DNA of 64,000 bases, taken from positions 6,448,001 to 6,512,000 of the forward strand of contig NC_087074.1 in assembly GCF_026151205.1 (NCBI RefSeq). The letters are read 5' to 3'. Each line of letters begins with the position of its first letter. The first letter of the stretch is position 1. Under the pieces are notes generated by a model. The model had not been told where the DNA came from. It worked only from the letters and a program-made list of their open reading frames with translations, and did no database searches. Shown in pieces: positions 14,201-24,800 of this stretch. The position numbers were made by a program, and so were the translations under genes. The stretch comes from Bolinopsis microptera. Taxonomy: Eukaryota > Ctenophora > Tentaculata > Lobata > Bolinopsidae.

Positions 14201-17200
14201 CAGCGAGTAGAATAGGTCCCAAACAGATGGGCTCCGTGATCTGAGAAGCCTCATCAATGATACAGTAATCGAACTTCTTGTATTCAAACACACTGTGACG
14301 CAATCCAAGACATGTAGTAGCCACAACCGCTGACAAATTTAGCTAATCTATTATTAGTTTGTGAAATTATTATATAGTTAACCAACAAAATGCGTTAACA
14401 ACAAAAATGTTACATGTTAACTTTCACGGTAAACAGTGTTGAATGTTATTAAAAGTCAGAGATTTTATTTATCGAAATCGTAAATTCAAAAGCCACAATA
14501 CGATGTCCCATTGATTAAGATTAACAGACCATTAATTAATAATTACTAGTTACCTTTAGTGTCGTAGAACTCCCTCAGTAACTTAGGATCTCTGATGTGT
14601 GCTGTAAGCACTTGGGATGATCTGTTTTTGTTACCAGCGTGTATCCGACCTGGCGCTCCTAACCTGGTAATGCGGAGAATGTGGAGAATGTGGAGAATTT
14701 ACCTGACAATTGTATATAATATATATTGACGTGATTTGAAGCGATCAAGAAGTTTAAATACATTTATTATTAGTTTAAGATGTGATTGCGCATAGAATTG
14801 TGTTTTAGAATGTTAGAATATTTTATGTGTTAGCACATTGTTGATCCGAAGTACGCTACACACTATCAATCTAAACACTTTTATGTAGCCGAGCTATTTT
14901 TAGAAGGTTTAACATTCCAAGCCAAGAGCACAAAAAAGTTTTAACAGCTCAAACTCGATTACTTAAGTTTGTGTAAAAAGGCAACGCTGAAAATCACAGC
15001 TTCAGGAATTTTGTGCTAATATTTGCGGCGTTGCAAGGCATTGTAACGCTTTGTTACAAACAGTAGAACTGTTAGGTGTGACTAAGGAATATGGTACGTG
15101 TAACTGTGCCATTTGTAACTGAGAGCGTAGTGCGAGGTGCTACAAACACCTTTAAACAGAGCTAAGTGTCGACCTGGCACAATTCCAACTATTCCCTGGG
15201 TAAGACAACATCAACAGCTTTTTAACTGACATAGGAGTAGAACAGAGCACAGTCCTACAGTGAAATATTCTATCGTATGCTCCATTTGGCCCTGTCTTCT
15301 AACGGAACTGGAAGATTGTCGATCACAATGTGACACTAACAGTGTTACAGTGTTTCAGTTCAGTATTATAATGTCACAGTGTTACAGTGTCACAACGTTA
15401 CGCACCTGACGATATCCAGAGACTGTGGAAGTTTGAGAACTAAGTTATCAACAGCAGAGTGAGTGTAAGCTGTCAGCAGTACAGTGTGTCCTCTAGCTAC
15501 CAGTAACTGTATCAAACATGATATTGTAGACGTCTTACCTGGGAATGCAGGGGTCTTAACAGCGTCATAGTTCAATCTTAAATCAAAATATATTGAAATT
15601 ATTTATATAATTAGTTATAAGTGGCTAATGATCGATGAAACAATCTCAGATATTTCAGTTAAATCTAATGTGAGGTATTTAGCATTACAAATACCTGTGC
15701 CAGGCATCCCAAGAATACAGAGGTAATCCTCCGCAGCAACAGCCCTCTCCACCGCCGTCTTCTGATCCGGATTCAGCGACATCAGCAGCTCATCAGACGA
15801 GTATTCCTTACTGATACTTGCTTCTTGAGCGAACGAGAACGCAACTGAAGAGAACTTTGGAGCACTCTCACCCACAATCAGTCTCCTCCATTTGTCTGCT
15901 CTCTGATTAGGACCCATGAAGGAGGTGACATTTCCTAGACTGGTGTGGAGGCCTGATAGTGACTGGTGGGGTGTGATGCAGTAGGAGGGACCTGCACGGT
16001 GGTGGGGACTCTTCTCTATGTTCGTGTCATTGGAGTACACTTCAACTGTTGTGGTGGAGAGCTCTGTTACGAATCCTGCGCAGATATTAAACGCTGAACC
16101 ATCTGCTTTGCTAATTATTATGTAGTCACCTAGACGGATGAAGCTCGATCTTGTTTTTATGGGTGATGGGAAGGTGAACATGTGATAAAATCCATGTTTC
16201 TCTGATACTGAGTTGAGAGTTAACCTGCTGTATTTTTTACAGGAATCATCCCAGGGCATTTTGGCTGATTTATTGGAAGATCGAGCTTCTTGGAGACAAA
16301 GCTTAGAAAACTTGGTAAAATACTCAATATGAGCGTCATTGAGTGTGGAGGTGTTGTTTTGGAGTATTTCGGGGACTGGGTGAGTAGCAGAGTCCTTCCC
16401 TTCAAAAGATTTGAATGCCAAAGAGCAACTCAGCTGGTGATTACACCATTTACAGGTCATTTTGTCATTGACAAGCTCTGGTAGCTTCATTTCCTGCCGA
16501 TAAAGGATACTCTGCATGGCACTAGCAATTTCATTTCGTTTAACTATCAGGGCTCGACGCTCAACAACCGATGAAGGAACACCGATAGTTTGCTGTCCCT
16601 TTATGTAGTAGAGGATACCTGAGTCTATGCTATTTTTGTACCTCTCTTCCAGCATCATTGTGTAAAGGATGACCTGGGCCCTGTGATCAACACTTCCTAA
16701 AGCATTTCTGCTACTTCCTGATTTCACTTCTACCGGGGATATCTTAGTTTTAGATTGGGCATGAATACGAACTGTGGCATCAACCTTTCCCTTGCAACCG
16801 TATTTTGGAGACCAAATGTTTTCTTCAATATCTAAAACCTATGGAGATAATATGGCATATAAAAATATGATTCAGTTGACAGGAATTTAAAAGCTTTCAT
16901 TTAAAACGTATCATTGAAAAATCACACATCGCACTTCCTTTACAGAATAACAAGAATTACTACCTTCCTGTAGGAATAACTACCTTTTCAATTTTAGTCA
17001 CTTCCTTTCCTTTCTGTCCATAAGACACAACATCTCCTGCTCCTTTACAAAACTTATTGCCCCACTTGCATATCAGATCTATAGAAGGAATCAGTTTCTT
17101 CAGAATTTCATCTTTATCGCCATCCATGCATGACAAAGAATCAATAATATCATCCTGCTCGATGATAGACTTGAGTTCTTTGCGCAGAAAGACAGGGTTA

Positions 17201-18210
17201 AACTGCTGACTCCCAACTGCAGCATCAAACAAAGCATGGTTAATTGTTCCCAGCAACATTACCTCGTTGGAGGAGTAGCCCACTGTAGGCTTGAAGACCT
17301 GTCAACGATTTTGCAGACAACCAAGAAAATTTAATTTAAGTAAATCAAACAGTCAGCAACAAAACCAGTGCTTTTGAAAACGTCGTTGTCTACAATTTAT
17401 TGGATTGGGAAGATTAATGTAGAAAAAATTCAATGTTCCAGATAAGACCATATTTTGTAACTAACCTCTCCTAGGACTGCCTGACGAGCACACCGGACAC
17501 TGCTTGATATGGTAGTTGGGGATATCAGTATGTCTGGATGTAGAATCATCATGTTAGAGTTCTCATTGGTTATCTCTATCTGATAATTAGTCAATATTTT
17601 GACGGCAAACGAATTTTAAGATTTACTGTTTAATATTAAATAAATTTGGAATAAGATGCATTTAATGCAGTGAAACGGATATTCCACATTGATATTTAAC
17701 AAGTTAAGAGTTTTCAACACAACTCATTAAAGTAGGTAATGTTACCTGTTTTGAATTAGGTTTTGTGTCAATGATGTGTAAGAAGTTTCCTGGAATTATT
17801 TCACTGTAGTACCACTCTCCTGACACTGTCACAGTAACTGAGTCTTTGGTGGAAGTACATTGGCACTGGACAGTTTTTGTGCTTCCATTGTCATCAACAT
17901 GCATAACTTGATACCGAGCATATCGAGAATAACTATCATATGTTGATTGAATACCTTCAACATCCAAATCTCCTAAATCAATGTCAGAATCAGAGAATTC
18001 GTCTTCATCACTTTCTGAAAATTGTAACTTCTCCCCATTTATGGCGTCTGCCTTTACATTGAGATGTTTTTTCTCTTTAATCTTATCAAGAGGAGTGTCA
18101 GGAACATACAAAATTGTCTCTGATTCAGATGTTACTGTCTCATTTAGCACTTTTGAACGCTTAGGATTGTCATACGAACAGCCTTCATGCTCTTTTCTTC
18201 TTTTAGCCAT
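2828..18210 (-). CDS. DNA2: DNA2 helicase/nuclease, complete, 12 exons
   Basis: Exons: 18210-17746, 17579-17466, 17298-16984, 16838-15695, 15538-15406, 14663-14554, 14329-14197, 4900-4820, 4669-4472, 4177-4032, 3695-3548, 3068-2828. They sum to 3,228 nt, 1,075 codons, close to the roughly 1,060 aa of human DNA2, and every junction keeps frame. DNA2 trims 5' flaps and resects DNA ends. Visible features: RecB-like nuclease with GKVDAT (D318) and PVEVKSG (E335, K337); four Fe-S cysteines (C185, C427, C430, C436); Walker A MPGTGKTST split across exons 4/5; CIIDEAS Walker B; VGDHHQLPP; QYRM; ADRFQGRDK; and LNVSLTRAKSKLIMVG at the C-terminal helicase motif VI. The acidic, Ser-rich N-terminus is poorly conserved. 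Intron 7 (14196-4901) is 9.3 kb and hosts other genes; the remaining introns are below 1 kb. Confidence 0.95.
4203..4240. repeat. Long G-run with GGGGCCGGGGG blocks in DNA2 intron 9
   Basis: A run of about 17 G followed by several more G blocks, just upstream (in transcript order) of DNA2 exon 10. On the plus strand it has G-quadruplex-type runs. The DNA2 transcript itself would carry the C-rich strand. Confidence 0.7.
4888..5020 (-). repeat. 65-bp duplication covering the DNA2 exon-8 acceptor
   Basis: The block holding the last intron bases, the acceptor (AATTACAG) and about the first 13 bases of exon 8 is repeated 65 bp further upstream in the intron (starts 4890 and 4955). A third, decayed partial copy lies near 5002. 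The distal acceptor copy is an intact consensus 3' splice site followed by exon-like sequence. Confidence 0.8.
5999..6337. mobile_element. Short terminal-inverted-repeat element with GC-rich twin hairpins
   Basis: Ends are CAGTGCTGGC and GCCAGCACTG, inverted. The ends resemble hAT-type non-autonomous elements, but the 8-bp flanks (5991-5998 and 6338-6345) do not match, so the family is uncertain. It carries two perfect hairpins with GAA loops: 6128-6146 (8-bp stem) and 6157-6179 (10-bp stem of GGC/GCC). It has no coding capacity and lies inside DNA2 intron 7. Confidence 0.55.
6338..7582. other. Intron sequence without recognised genes
   Basis: Low-complexity AT-rich intron 7 sequence with a short TA-repeat near 6540-6560. 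The open frames here are short and without family resemblance. It could be old decayed repeat sequence. Confidence 0.4.
7583..8096. mobile_element. 514-bp foldback (MITE) with about 155-bp inverted arms, TA target site
   Basis: The left arm begins TTTTACCAAAACCCATAATC and the right arm is its near-perfect reverse complement, ending at 8096. Arms run to about 7740 and from about 7945. Both ends are flanked by TA (7581-7582, 8097-8098), the target duplication of Tc1/mariner-type elements. No transposase frame is present, so this is a non-autonomous foldback. High arm identity suggests it is fairly young. Confidence 0.85.
8268..8294. repeat. (CA)n microsatellite
   Basis: About 13 CA dinucleotides in a row inside DNA2 intron 7. 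Confidence 0.95.
8447..8529. repeat. 9-bp tandem repeat (GTTACGCTG/GTTACGTTG)
   Basis: About nine tandem copies of a 9-bp unit that alternates between GTTACGCTG and GTTACGTTG. Confidence 0.9.
9500..9774. mobile_element. 275-bp foldback element (MITE), TA/TATA flanks
   Basis: Inverted arms of about 100 bp start CATCTGGGGCACGA at the left and end CCCCAGATG at the right. Both sides are flanked by TATA, consistent with a TA or TATA target duplication. There is no coding capacity. A decayed relative of the terminal sequence appears near 9820-9845, so the family has at least one more remnant here. Confidence 0.8.
10170..11318 (-). CDS. Unknown Ser-rich protein, two exons, nested in DNA2 intron 7
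   Basis: I do not recognise this gene. Exon 11271-10605 (or from an ATG at 11318) joins exon 10496-10170 in frame (NIQ to AQERPEI) and ends at a stop. The first exon is rich in Ser with short repeated motifs such as MSGVSGHSDK (twice) and SDHSSK-like units. It then has a coding minisatellite giving PAVQPAVQ/PAAEPAAE repeats at about 10615-10735. The second exon is charged, with AEEEERRKRM and a basic C-terminus ending in PPRLLK. It looks intracellular and largely disordered. The first exon also has an acceptor-like TAG before 11271, so the true N-terminus may be an unseen upstream exon. It lies on the same strand as DNA2, inside its intron, and divergent from the MATE gene. Confidence 0.55.
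10615..10735 (-). repeat. Coding minisatellite (12/15-bp units; PAVQ/PAAE repeats)
   Basis: Tandem units of AGCAGGTT-type sequence keep the reading frame of the unknown gene and give about nine Pro-Ala-Val/Ala-Gln/Glu repeats. Length polymorphism is likely. Confidence 0.8.
12144..13871 (+). CDS. MATE-family multidrug/toxin extrusion transporter, with one frame break
   Basis: A single long exon follows an acceptor (CTCTCCCACAG, ending 12143) and reads through to a stop at 13871. MATE proteins are 12-helix antiporters that export organic cations in exchange for protons or sodium. Family signs: repeated hydrophobic helices, the LKLGAPG start of the second half, and MSGVLRGMGKQ, the typical SGVLRGxGxQ motif. 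The N-terminus is an unusually long hydrophilic stretch, and a start codon probably lies in an unseen upstream exon. Near 13310-13330 the frame changes by one base: the 335-codon upper frame stops at 13332, while the family match continues in another frame from about DVQEIMQQ. No plausible intron covers this, so it is a frameshift in the gene or a base error in the assembly. The gene lies head-to-head with the Ser-rich gene, inside DNA2 intron 7 on the opposite strand. Confidence 0.8.
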
Positions 18211-18857
18211 TCCCTGTTAGGACAGTACATTGTTACTTTTCTCAAATGCATGAGGTATAAATGGATGTTTAAACAATAAAACATATTGCTCTAAACTGAA
18301 AGCATGAAATGTAACAAGAATTGCGCCCATTGTTTTTTTTTGGCGGACGCTAGATTTCCATTCACTATAACTTTAAGTATAAGCTCCAATCAGCTCACCT
18401 CATAATAATAATACTGATAAATTATGCATTAAATACGGGAAACACTTGAAATTCAATTCAATTGCCGTAGAACTTAACTTGTATCTGTAATTCAAGAAAC
18501 TGTAAGCAAAAGTAAACTATACTCGTGTACACATCAAAACACTACACGTGCCACGTACAAATTGGGCTTATAACCTAATATTATACATTACATAGTATAC
18601 ATACATTCATTGACCAAAGGCTATCTATACATCACATCTCCGCAAGCAATCCCCGCGCACGCGCGCAGCTTTTTTGTTGCATGGTAACGAACGGAAGGAA
18701 GGAACACGACATACTCAGACATACCTACCCCGATCTCCAAAATCCACGTTTTTCTGCAAAAAACTCCATTCGTAACCTTTCACTATTGCCTTTTTACAAA
18801 AGGGTGTGAACGGAAAAAATTTAACTGATTAAATACACTGAATTAGAGGTCTGTTGC
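18211..18857. other. DNA2 upstream region
   Basis: The stretch immediately upstream of the DNA2 start codon. It should hold the DNA2 promoter, but I see no clear TATA box or other decisive motif. No open frame is convincing. Confidence 0.4.
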
Positions 18858-19156
18858 CAGTGGCGTAACGTTGCCTGTTGGCGCCCCCCCCCCCCCCTGC
18901 CAAAAGAGTGCCCCCTGTTGGCGCTCTTTCCCCTTTTGGCCCCCCTCCCTAAAATTGGACAAATACTTAGGTGATTTTAGAGGATACGCCGGTAAAATCT
19001 CTAAAAAAGTGTGTTCCTAGAGCAAAACGCGCAGTTTTGCTAGTACCTCGGTTAAGTTTTTCAAAATTGTCCCACATTCAAACAATGATTTGGCGCCCCC
19101 CCTAAGATGGCGCCCCCCGTTTAGCAGGGTCAGCAGGGCCCTTAATTATGCCACTG
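18858..19156. mobile_element. hAT-like short inverted-terminal element with C-runs
   Basis: Ends are CAGTGGCGTAA and TTAATTATGCCACTG, which pair as inverted ends and resemble common hAT-type non-autonomous elements. The 8-bp flanks, TCTGTTGC and TTGTTTGC, are similar but not identical, fitting a decayed target duplication. The interior has long C-runs and repeated GGCGCCCCC blocks. No coding capacity. Confidence 0.6.
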
Positions 19157-19927
19157 TTGTTTGCACCCTTTCATTTTTCACAGTACATGGAACTACTCAA
19201 CTTTGTGATATTAATGAACATGGTTAGTTAAAAAACTGCATAATTCAAAGGTACTGTAGTATATAAATAGATCAACACTATAATGTTTTGACTTACATTG
19301 GGCCATTTGGTAATCTGTCGATGGGCACATAACATACGGTTAACAGACACGTAAGGCACGGTTAGGCCAGATAGCCGACCCGTACCCCTGTTCACGAACA
19401 GGGGTCGGCTATCTGGATACTGCTTGCTTAACACATGGTAAATGCATAGTAAAAACACTAAATACTTGGTAAATGTACAGTAAACACACATTCAATGCAC
19501 AATGAATGCATGGGGAACGCACATTTAACTTACGTTTAGGCACATGGCCATCTAAAACACGATTAGAGCATGGGGGTGACTTCGTGTAGCCATACAAACT
19601 TGCTGAGTGCAATCACTAGAGATGTTGAATTTGATAGTGTTCTCCCATGCCGCGCCCGATGCAGCATGTGTTTCTTGGCAAGAACTGCAGCCCTAACAGG
19701 TATCTATGTGAACTCTAGTTAGGGGATCCACAAATCCACAGCAGTGATTCACAACCAGTAGGTATAGGCGTGGCTTTGCAGAGCGTTGTAGCATTTTTAC
19801 TAATCTGTAAAAATTATTGTTCCCGGTGCACAACATACTGATTACTCCTTAAGCCTTGCTGTGTGTTAAGTGTCTGTTCATTTTACCTCGGGACCAGGCT
19901 TATTGTTTTTAAACACTGATTTTGGAC
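19157..19927. other. Intergenic stretch with a long hairpin
   Basis: No gene recognised. It contains the hairpin at 19367-19416 and many irregular repeats of short words built on CACATGG, ACACG and GTAAATG. The short open frames have no family resemblance. Confidence 0.4.
19367..19416. repeat. 50-bp hairpin with near-perfect 21-bp stem
   Basis: CCAGATAGCCGACCC...CTGTTC pairs with GAACAGGGGTCGGCTATCTGG across a loop of a few bases. The only flaw is a 6-nt insert (GTACCC) in the left arm. Much more stable than its AT-rich surroundings. Confidence 0.8.
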
Positions 19928-20507
19928 AGCGCTCGATTTTTATACTACTGAATACTGTGTAAATTGGTGAAAGTATGCGCGGCATATCTCAAATTTTAGT
20001 TTCGTTTAAAAATCGTTTTCTGGCCGTATAAATTGTATTAAATACATGGCATGAAGTCAAAATACTAAAATAAAGTGCGCACAAAAATTTTAAAGTTTAA
20101 AAAAGATTTTTCAGAGGAAAAATTTTTAAAATTTGTTAAATTTTTCCAATTATTTTGTTTAAAAAAATAATTAAAAGTAATTTTGGGATGATATGATAAT
20201 TGATTCAAATATTTTTTTCTAGTACATGGTTAATTTTTTGTTTTGGCATATAATTAACAAAATTTACGTTCGCGTTAAAAAATTTAAGAATTAAAATTTT
20301 TTATAAACGTTTGAGATCTAGATTCTTAATCAACGCAATTTTGTTGTACTTTGGCACTATGCCATGGAAAATTTGTTCATATATATTATTAAAAATATGA
20401 ATTTAAATGCATTCGATATAATTATGGTTAGAAAATGATTTTGAAATGAAATTAAAATTTAATGCCCGCCGCGCATATTTTACAGAGTATTATGAAAATC
20501 GAGCGCT
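19928..20507. mobile_element. 580-bp inverted-terminal element, ends AGCGCTCGATTTT
   Basis: The left end (AGCGCTCGATTTTTATA) and right end (AAAATCGAGCGCT) are inverted copies, with similarity continuing about 60 bp inward, including TATGCGCGGC. The interior is AT-rich without an open frame. No clear target duplication is seen, so the superfamily is unknown. Confidence 0.65.
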
Positions 20508-21864
20508 AAACTAAAGACTGTCATATTTGGTTCAGAAAGTATGTTGTGGTGTCAAAACTGAACCTGGTATTTGACCAGTCGAAAGCAAATTAGTACCAAT
20601 AGATAGCACCTGAAAGTTAGAGTTAGGCTAGATGTTTTTGGTCTCTACTGGACAAAGTATTTTTTGATGTGTATATAAGGAAAATTTTTTTAAAGGAAAA
20701 CGCCTGGGATATATAAAGTAAAGTCAAGTAAAATTTGGAGCCACAAGGCCAAGGTTGATTTTCAAATGTTTCTCCCAATATTTGAGATTGGGTTGGTTTT
20801 ATATAGGATCATCCCTATCAGAGGGCATGGTGGAAGTTGGGACTCTGGTTGATGATGAAGCATGACTCTCTGTCTCGAAAGCAAAACTGCAAGGGCAATA
20901 TTTTCACAATTATGAACTCTCTTTCAACGACATCTTTGACATAAAACATACAAATACTATTGTCAACTTCGCAACACCCACTCAGTGCCTTATTTTCACC
21001 TGAAGAATTGAACCAAACTGAGTGACCTAATGTCTATTCTCGTACTTTAATCTTTGATTATTGTTGTTTGGCATTTATTAATTCCCCCTCATTCAATTGT
21101 ATTGGTCACCTTACCTCACAAAGATTTCCAACATCCTCTCATTAAGGGTTGACACACCCCAGAAGCAGACTGAGCATCTTCATGCTATCCTCTTGTGGGT
21201 CACATAGGTGACCTTGAGCGTGATACCATGAGTCTGTTAAACATATGAATATTGCAAGTTTATTGATAATCATTTCAATACAGTAAGATACAACTCAATT
21301 TACTGTGCTACGATTTACTGTAAACCCTGATTAGTCTAGTTTTATATCATACGATTCCTTGAGCAGCTTAAAAATGGAACCCTGATGTTCCACTTTTAAG
21401 CTGACAACTTGTCAAGATTGTTACTTCCCCTATCTACCATTTACTTTAGAGCTTGTGAACCATAACCCCTAATTGGGTATTAGTAATGTGGAAAGAGTAC
21501 GTAACCATGTGATCCGACTGGGACTCAAAAGTAAAAACCCCAATTTTACAAATTAAGTAAGGGAAGGGGTTTTGGAAAAACTTATACTAGTGTAGTCTCT
21601 ACATAGTAACTATGTTTAGAGTGGCTTCAGGATTCAGAGGGGGAAAGAGGTCTAAAATTCCTAAAATCTGGCTTCTGTTACATGTGAACCATACAGTTGT
21701 ATGATAGCTACCACACTTAATTTTGCTGCTCCAAAAATTTCAAAATGTTTACATAAACTTTGGTTAGCAAAATTGAACAAATTATAACCTAGCAGTAATT
21801 ATAGCCTAGTAGATGTAGTACCAATTCATGTCTCTAATATTTAAATCACATTATATTATTTCAG
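20508..21864. other. Intergenic / 5' flank of the zinc-finger gene
   Basis: No recognised gene. A 5' untranslated exon of the zinc-finger gene may lie here, because its first coding exon starts at an acceptor (21862-21864). Confidence 0.4.
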
Positions 21865-21872
21865 GACTGAAA

Positions 21873-24800
21873 ATGAATGGAAATGAATTTCCCTTGTCAC
21901 ATGGACCTAGTCATTCAGTCAATGTTCAAGCAGAGGCGTTGCAACATCAAAACAAGATGATGAATGGAAGTGATATGCAACCTACTCACTTCATGAATGA
22001 GTCAGACATGCGCTATTCTTTCAATGATCCTAGTGCAGTTTCCTTACTGGTTCCCGTGTTCTTTGCGCAAAGACCAGAATTCACAAATGTACTTTCATTT
22101 CCCCACCAACAATACGTTGAAGAAAACTACCACACTGCTTGCGCATCGGCACATGAGATGGCCAAACCACCAAGTTTTCTTGAGTTCATGGCAAGCGATG
22201 TAACATATCCGCCACACTTTTCATATCATGAACCCGGCTTAGCTGCATGTGTCTCTCAAAATGTGCCGAATGTGGTGCCGGGCCTTGTTGAATGTATCTC
22301 CAACATACCTTCAACTGTTGCATCCAATACGAGTGCTGCATCACCTTACAGTTTACATGAAGCACACAATTTTCCACCACCACCAAAAAGAACAGAAAAT
22401 GAGGTGAGCTGTGATGTGACGAGCGCTGACAAAGAGAAAGTCCACTCCCCTAAAACATACCAGACCTCACTTCAAATCGAAGGTGAAACTTTGAATTTAT
22501 TGTATGTTATTGTATTTAGGTTGGTTTGAATATTCAGAAATACAAGAGCATTAGGTATTCACTGTATATTGTGGTCAGTACTAAATGACAAGCAGAGAAT
22601 TTACATGACAATACGAAAAGAGACATTTAAACGGCTACAATATTAAAACTGTATATTGTGTAGAAATTGTGTTTTGCTCCATAGGGGTCATGCATAAGAT
22701 CCAAGTATTTGTTGTTACTGACGAGTAAATACTTAGGTTTTCCTGAGTCTCAGCTTTGGTATTTTCATAAAACTAGAGTACAAACCGTTAAGTAAGAACT
22801 CATACTCCGACTAAACTCAACCTTGAGTACGACTTTAATCTAAGTAAATGATCGATTGTTTGAGATCGAAATTCCAATACAAGAATAGATGGTCCGAAGA
22901 ATGTACAATAGGAAGTTAAACTCAATGCGAGTAGTCAATTTAGCATGTAAAATGGTCAAGGTATGTTCCTATTTACGAAACAAAAGTATTTGCAAGCCTG
23001 TAAAACTAAAATATGTGGCGTTTTATAACTTGGACCTGGTGTTATCGTGGAATTTGTGATAGAAGGTTGAAAGTTAGATTGTATATACAATGGCAATCTT
23101 TTAACATGCCCTGTGAACCCCAGGTCAAGATTCATGTGAGATTGCGAGACAGGCTCATCGCACAAAATCTTAAAATAAACATAGAAAAAAAATTAACAAA
23201 AGAATGTGTGAGAAAATAGAAAAATGTAATTTAAAAGATTTAAGCGACACAAAAATTTGCTTAAGACTTTGTAAATTCGGAACTTAGTGCGGTGTGAGAT
23301 CACGTGGTTAAAGTATAACAACTTTGCCGCGCGCAATTAGTGCGAGATTTTGACGAGTTTTGACGAGATCCAGACTCAGTTTTGCTCAGTCTATAGTGAC
23401 CCTAACTGCCCCTACAAATCCATGCCTGAATTTGCGGTGCCGCCCATTACTTGTCGAGATAAAGAACCTGTCCTCACTCTCGACCACGTAAAGGACGCTA
23501 TATCGGAACTAAAGCTTGACTCTGCACCGGGACCCGATGGCATCCCCTCCATCCTGCTGAAAAGATGTACCTCTAGCTTAGCGGTCCCTATCTATCTCAT
23601 CTGGACAGAATCTATGTCGTCTGGCATCGTCCCAAGCTACTACAAGACCGGATATGTCACTCCTCTCTTCAAGAAAGGTAGCAGATGTGAAGCTGTAAAC
23701 TATAGACCTGTGACGCTGACTTCTCACGTAGTGAAGGTGTATGAAAGGGTCGTCAGAAAGCACATGACCCAGTACCTTGATTCTAATGATCTGTTATCGG
23801 ACAAACAGCACGGATTCAGGTCAAATAGAAGCTGTCTCACCCAAATGTTGGAGCACTTTGACGACATTTACGAAGGTTTCACGAAAGGAAATGACACCGA
23901 TTCAATCTACCTCGACTTTGCGAAAGCTTTTGACAAAGTCGACTTGGATCTACTTCTTCTTAAGCTGAAACGGTGTGCATTCAGACAGCGCTAAGGTGTT
24001 AAGCGGGGTGCCTCAGGGCAGTGTTTTAGGTCCACTGTTCTTCCTGTTGTTCGACCTAGAGGACGTGGTTAAGCATTCTAGAGTGAGCTTCTTTGCAGAC
24101 GATACTAGGGTTTCCAAGCAAATTAGCTGCCTTGAAGACTGCCAACTTCTTCAGACTGATCTTTACAGCATTATAGATTGGTCCCTATGTAACAACATGA
24201 AGTTACACGAGCAGAAGTTCGAACTCCTAAACCACCTACACAATAAGAGGAACTTATCAAGTGAACTTCCCTTCTACGTAGAAAGTCTCCTCTACAAGGT
24301 TTCTAGTGACGTCACTCTTTATCCCGTAGAAAACGTCAGAGACCTTGGTGTAAAAGTGTCAAGCGATCTGAGCTGGTCTAAACACGTCGGGGATATGGTC
24401 ACCAAAGCTAGAAGTAAACTGTCTTGGGTGTTCAGTGTGTTTAAGACACGGGATAAAGTGGTTATAATGATGACCCTCTACAAGTCTCTAGTCAGAAGCT
24501 TATTGGAGTACTGTTGTCCGCTGTGGGACCCAGTCAAGACGACAGAGATTCAGCTTTTGGAGGGGGTCCAGCGTACCTTTACAAGCCGCATTGGTGGTCT
24601 ATACAGCTTAAACTACTGGGAGAGGCTAGCTCATTTGAAGTTAATGTCCCTGCAACGGAGAAGGGAGAGATACATCATCTTGGTGATGTGGAAAACGTAC
24701 CATAACGTTGTTCCAAATAGCTGTAGCATCGAGTTTGTGGAAACATCCAGATATGGCACTAAAGCAGTTGTTCCTTCTCTATCAAAGTCGAGTTCGATGA

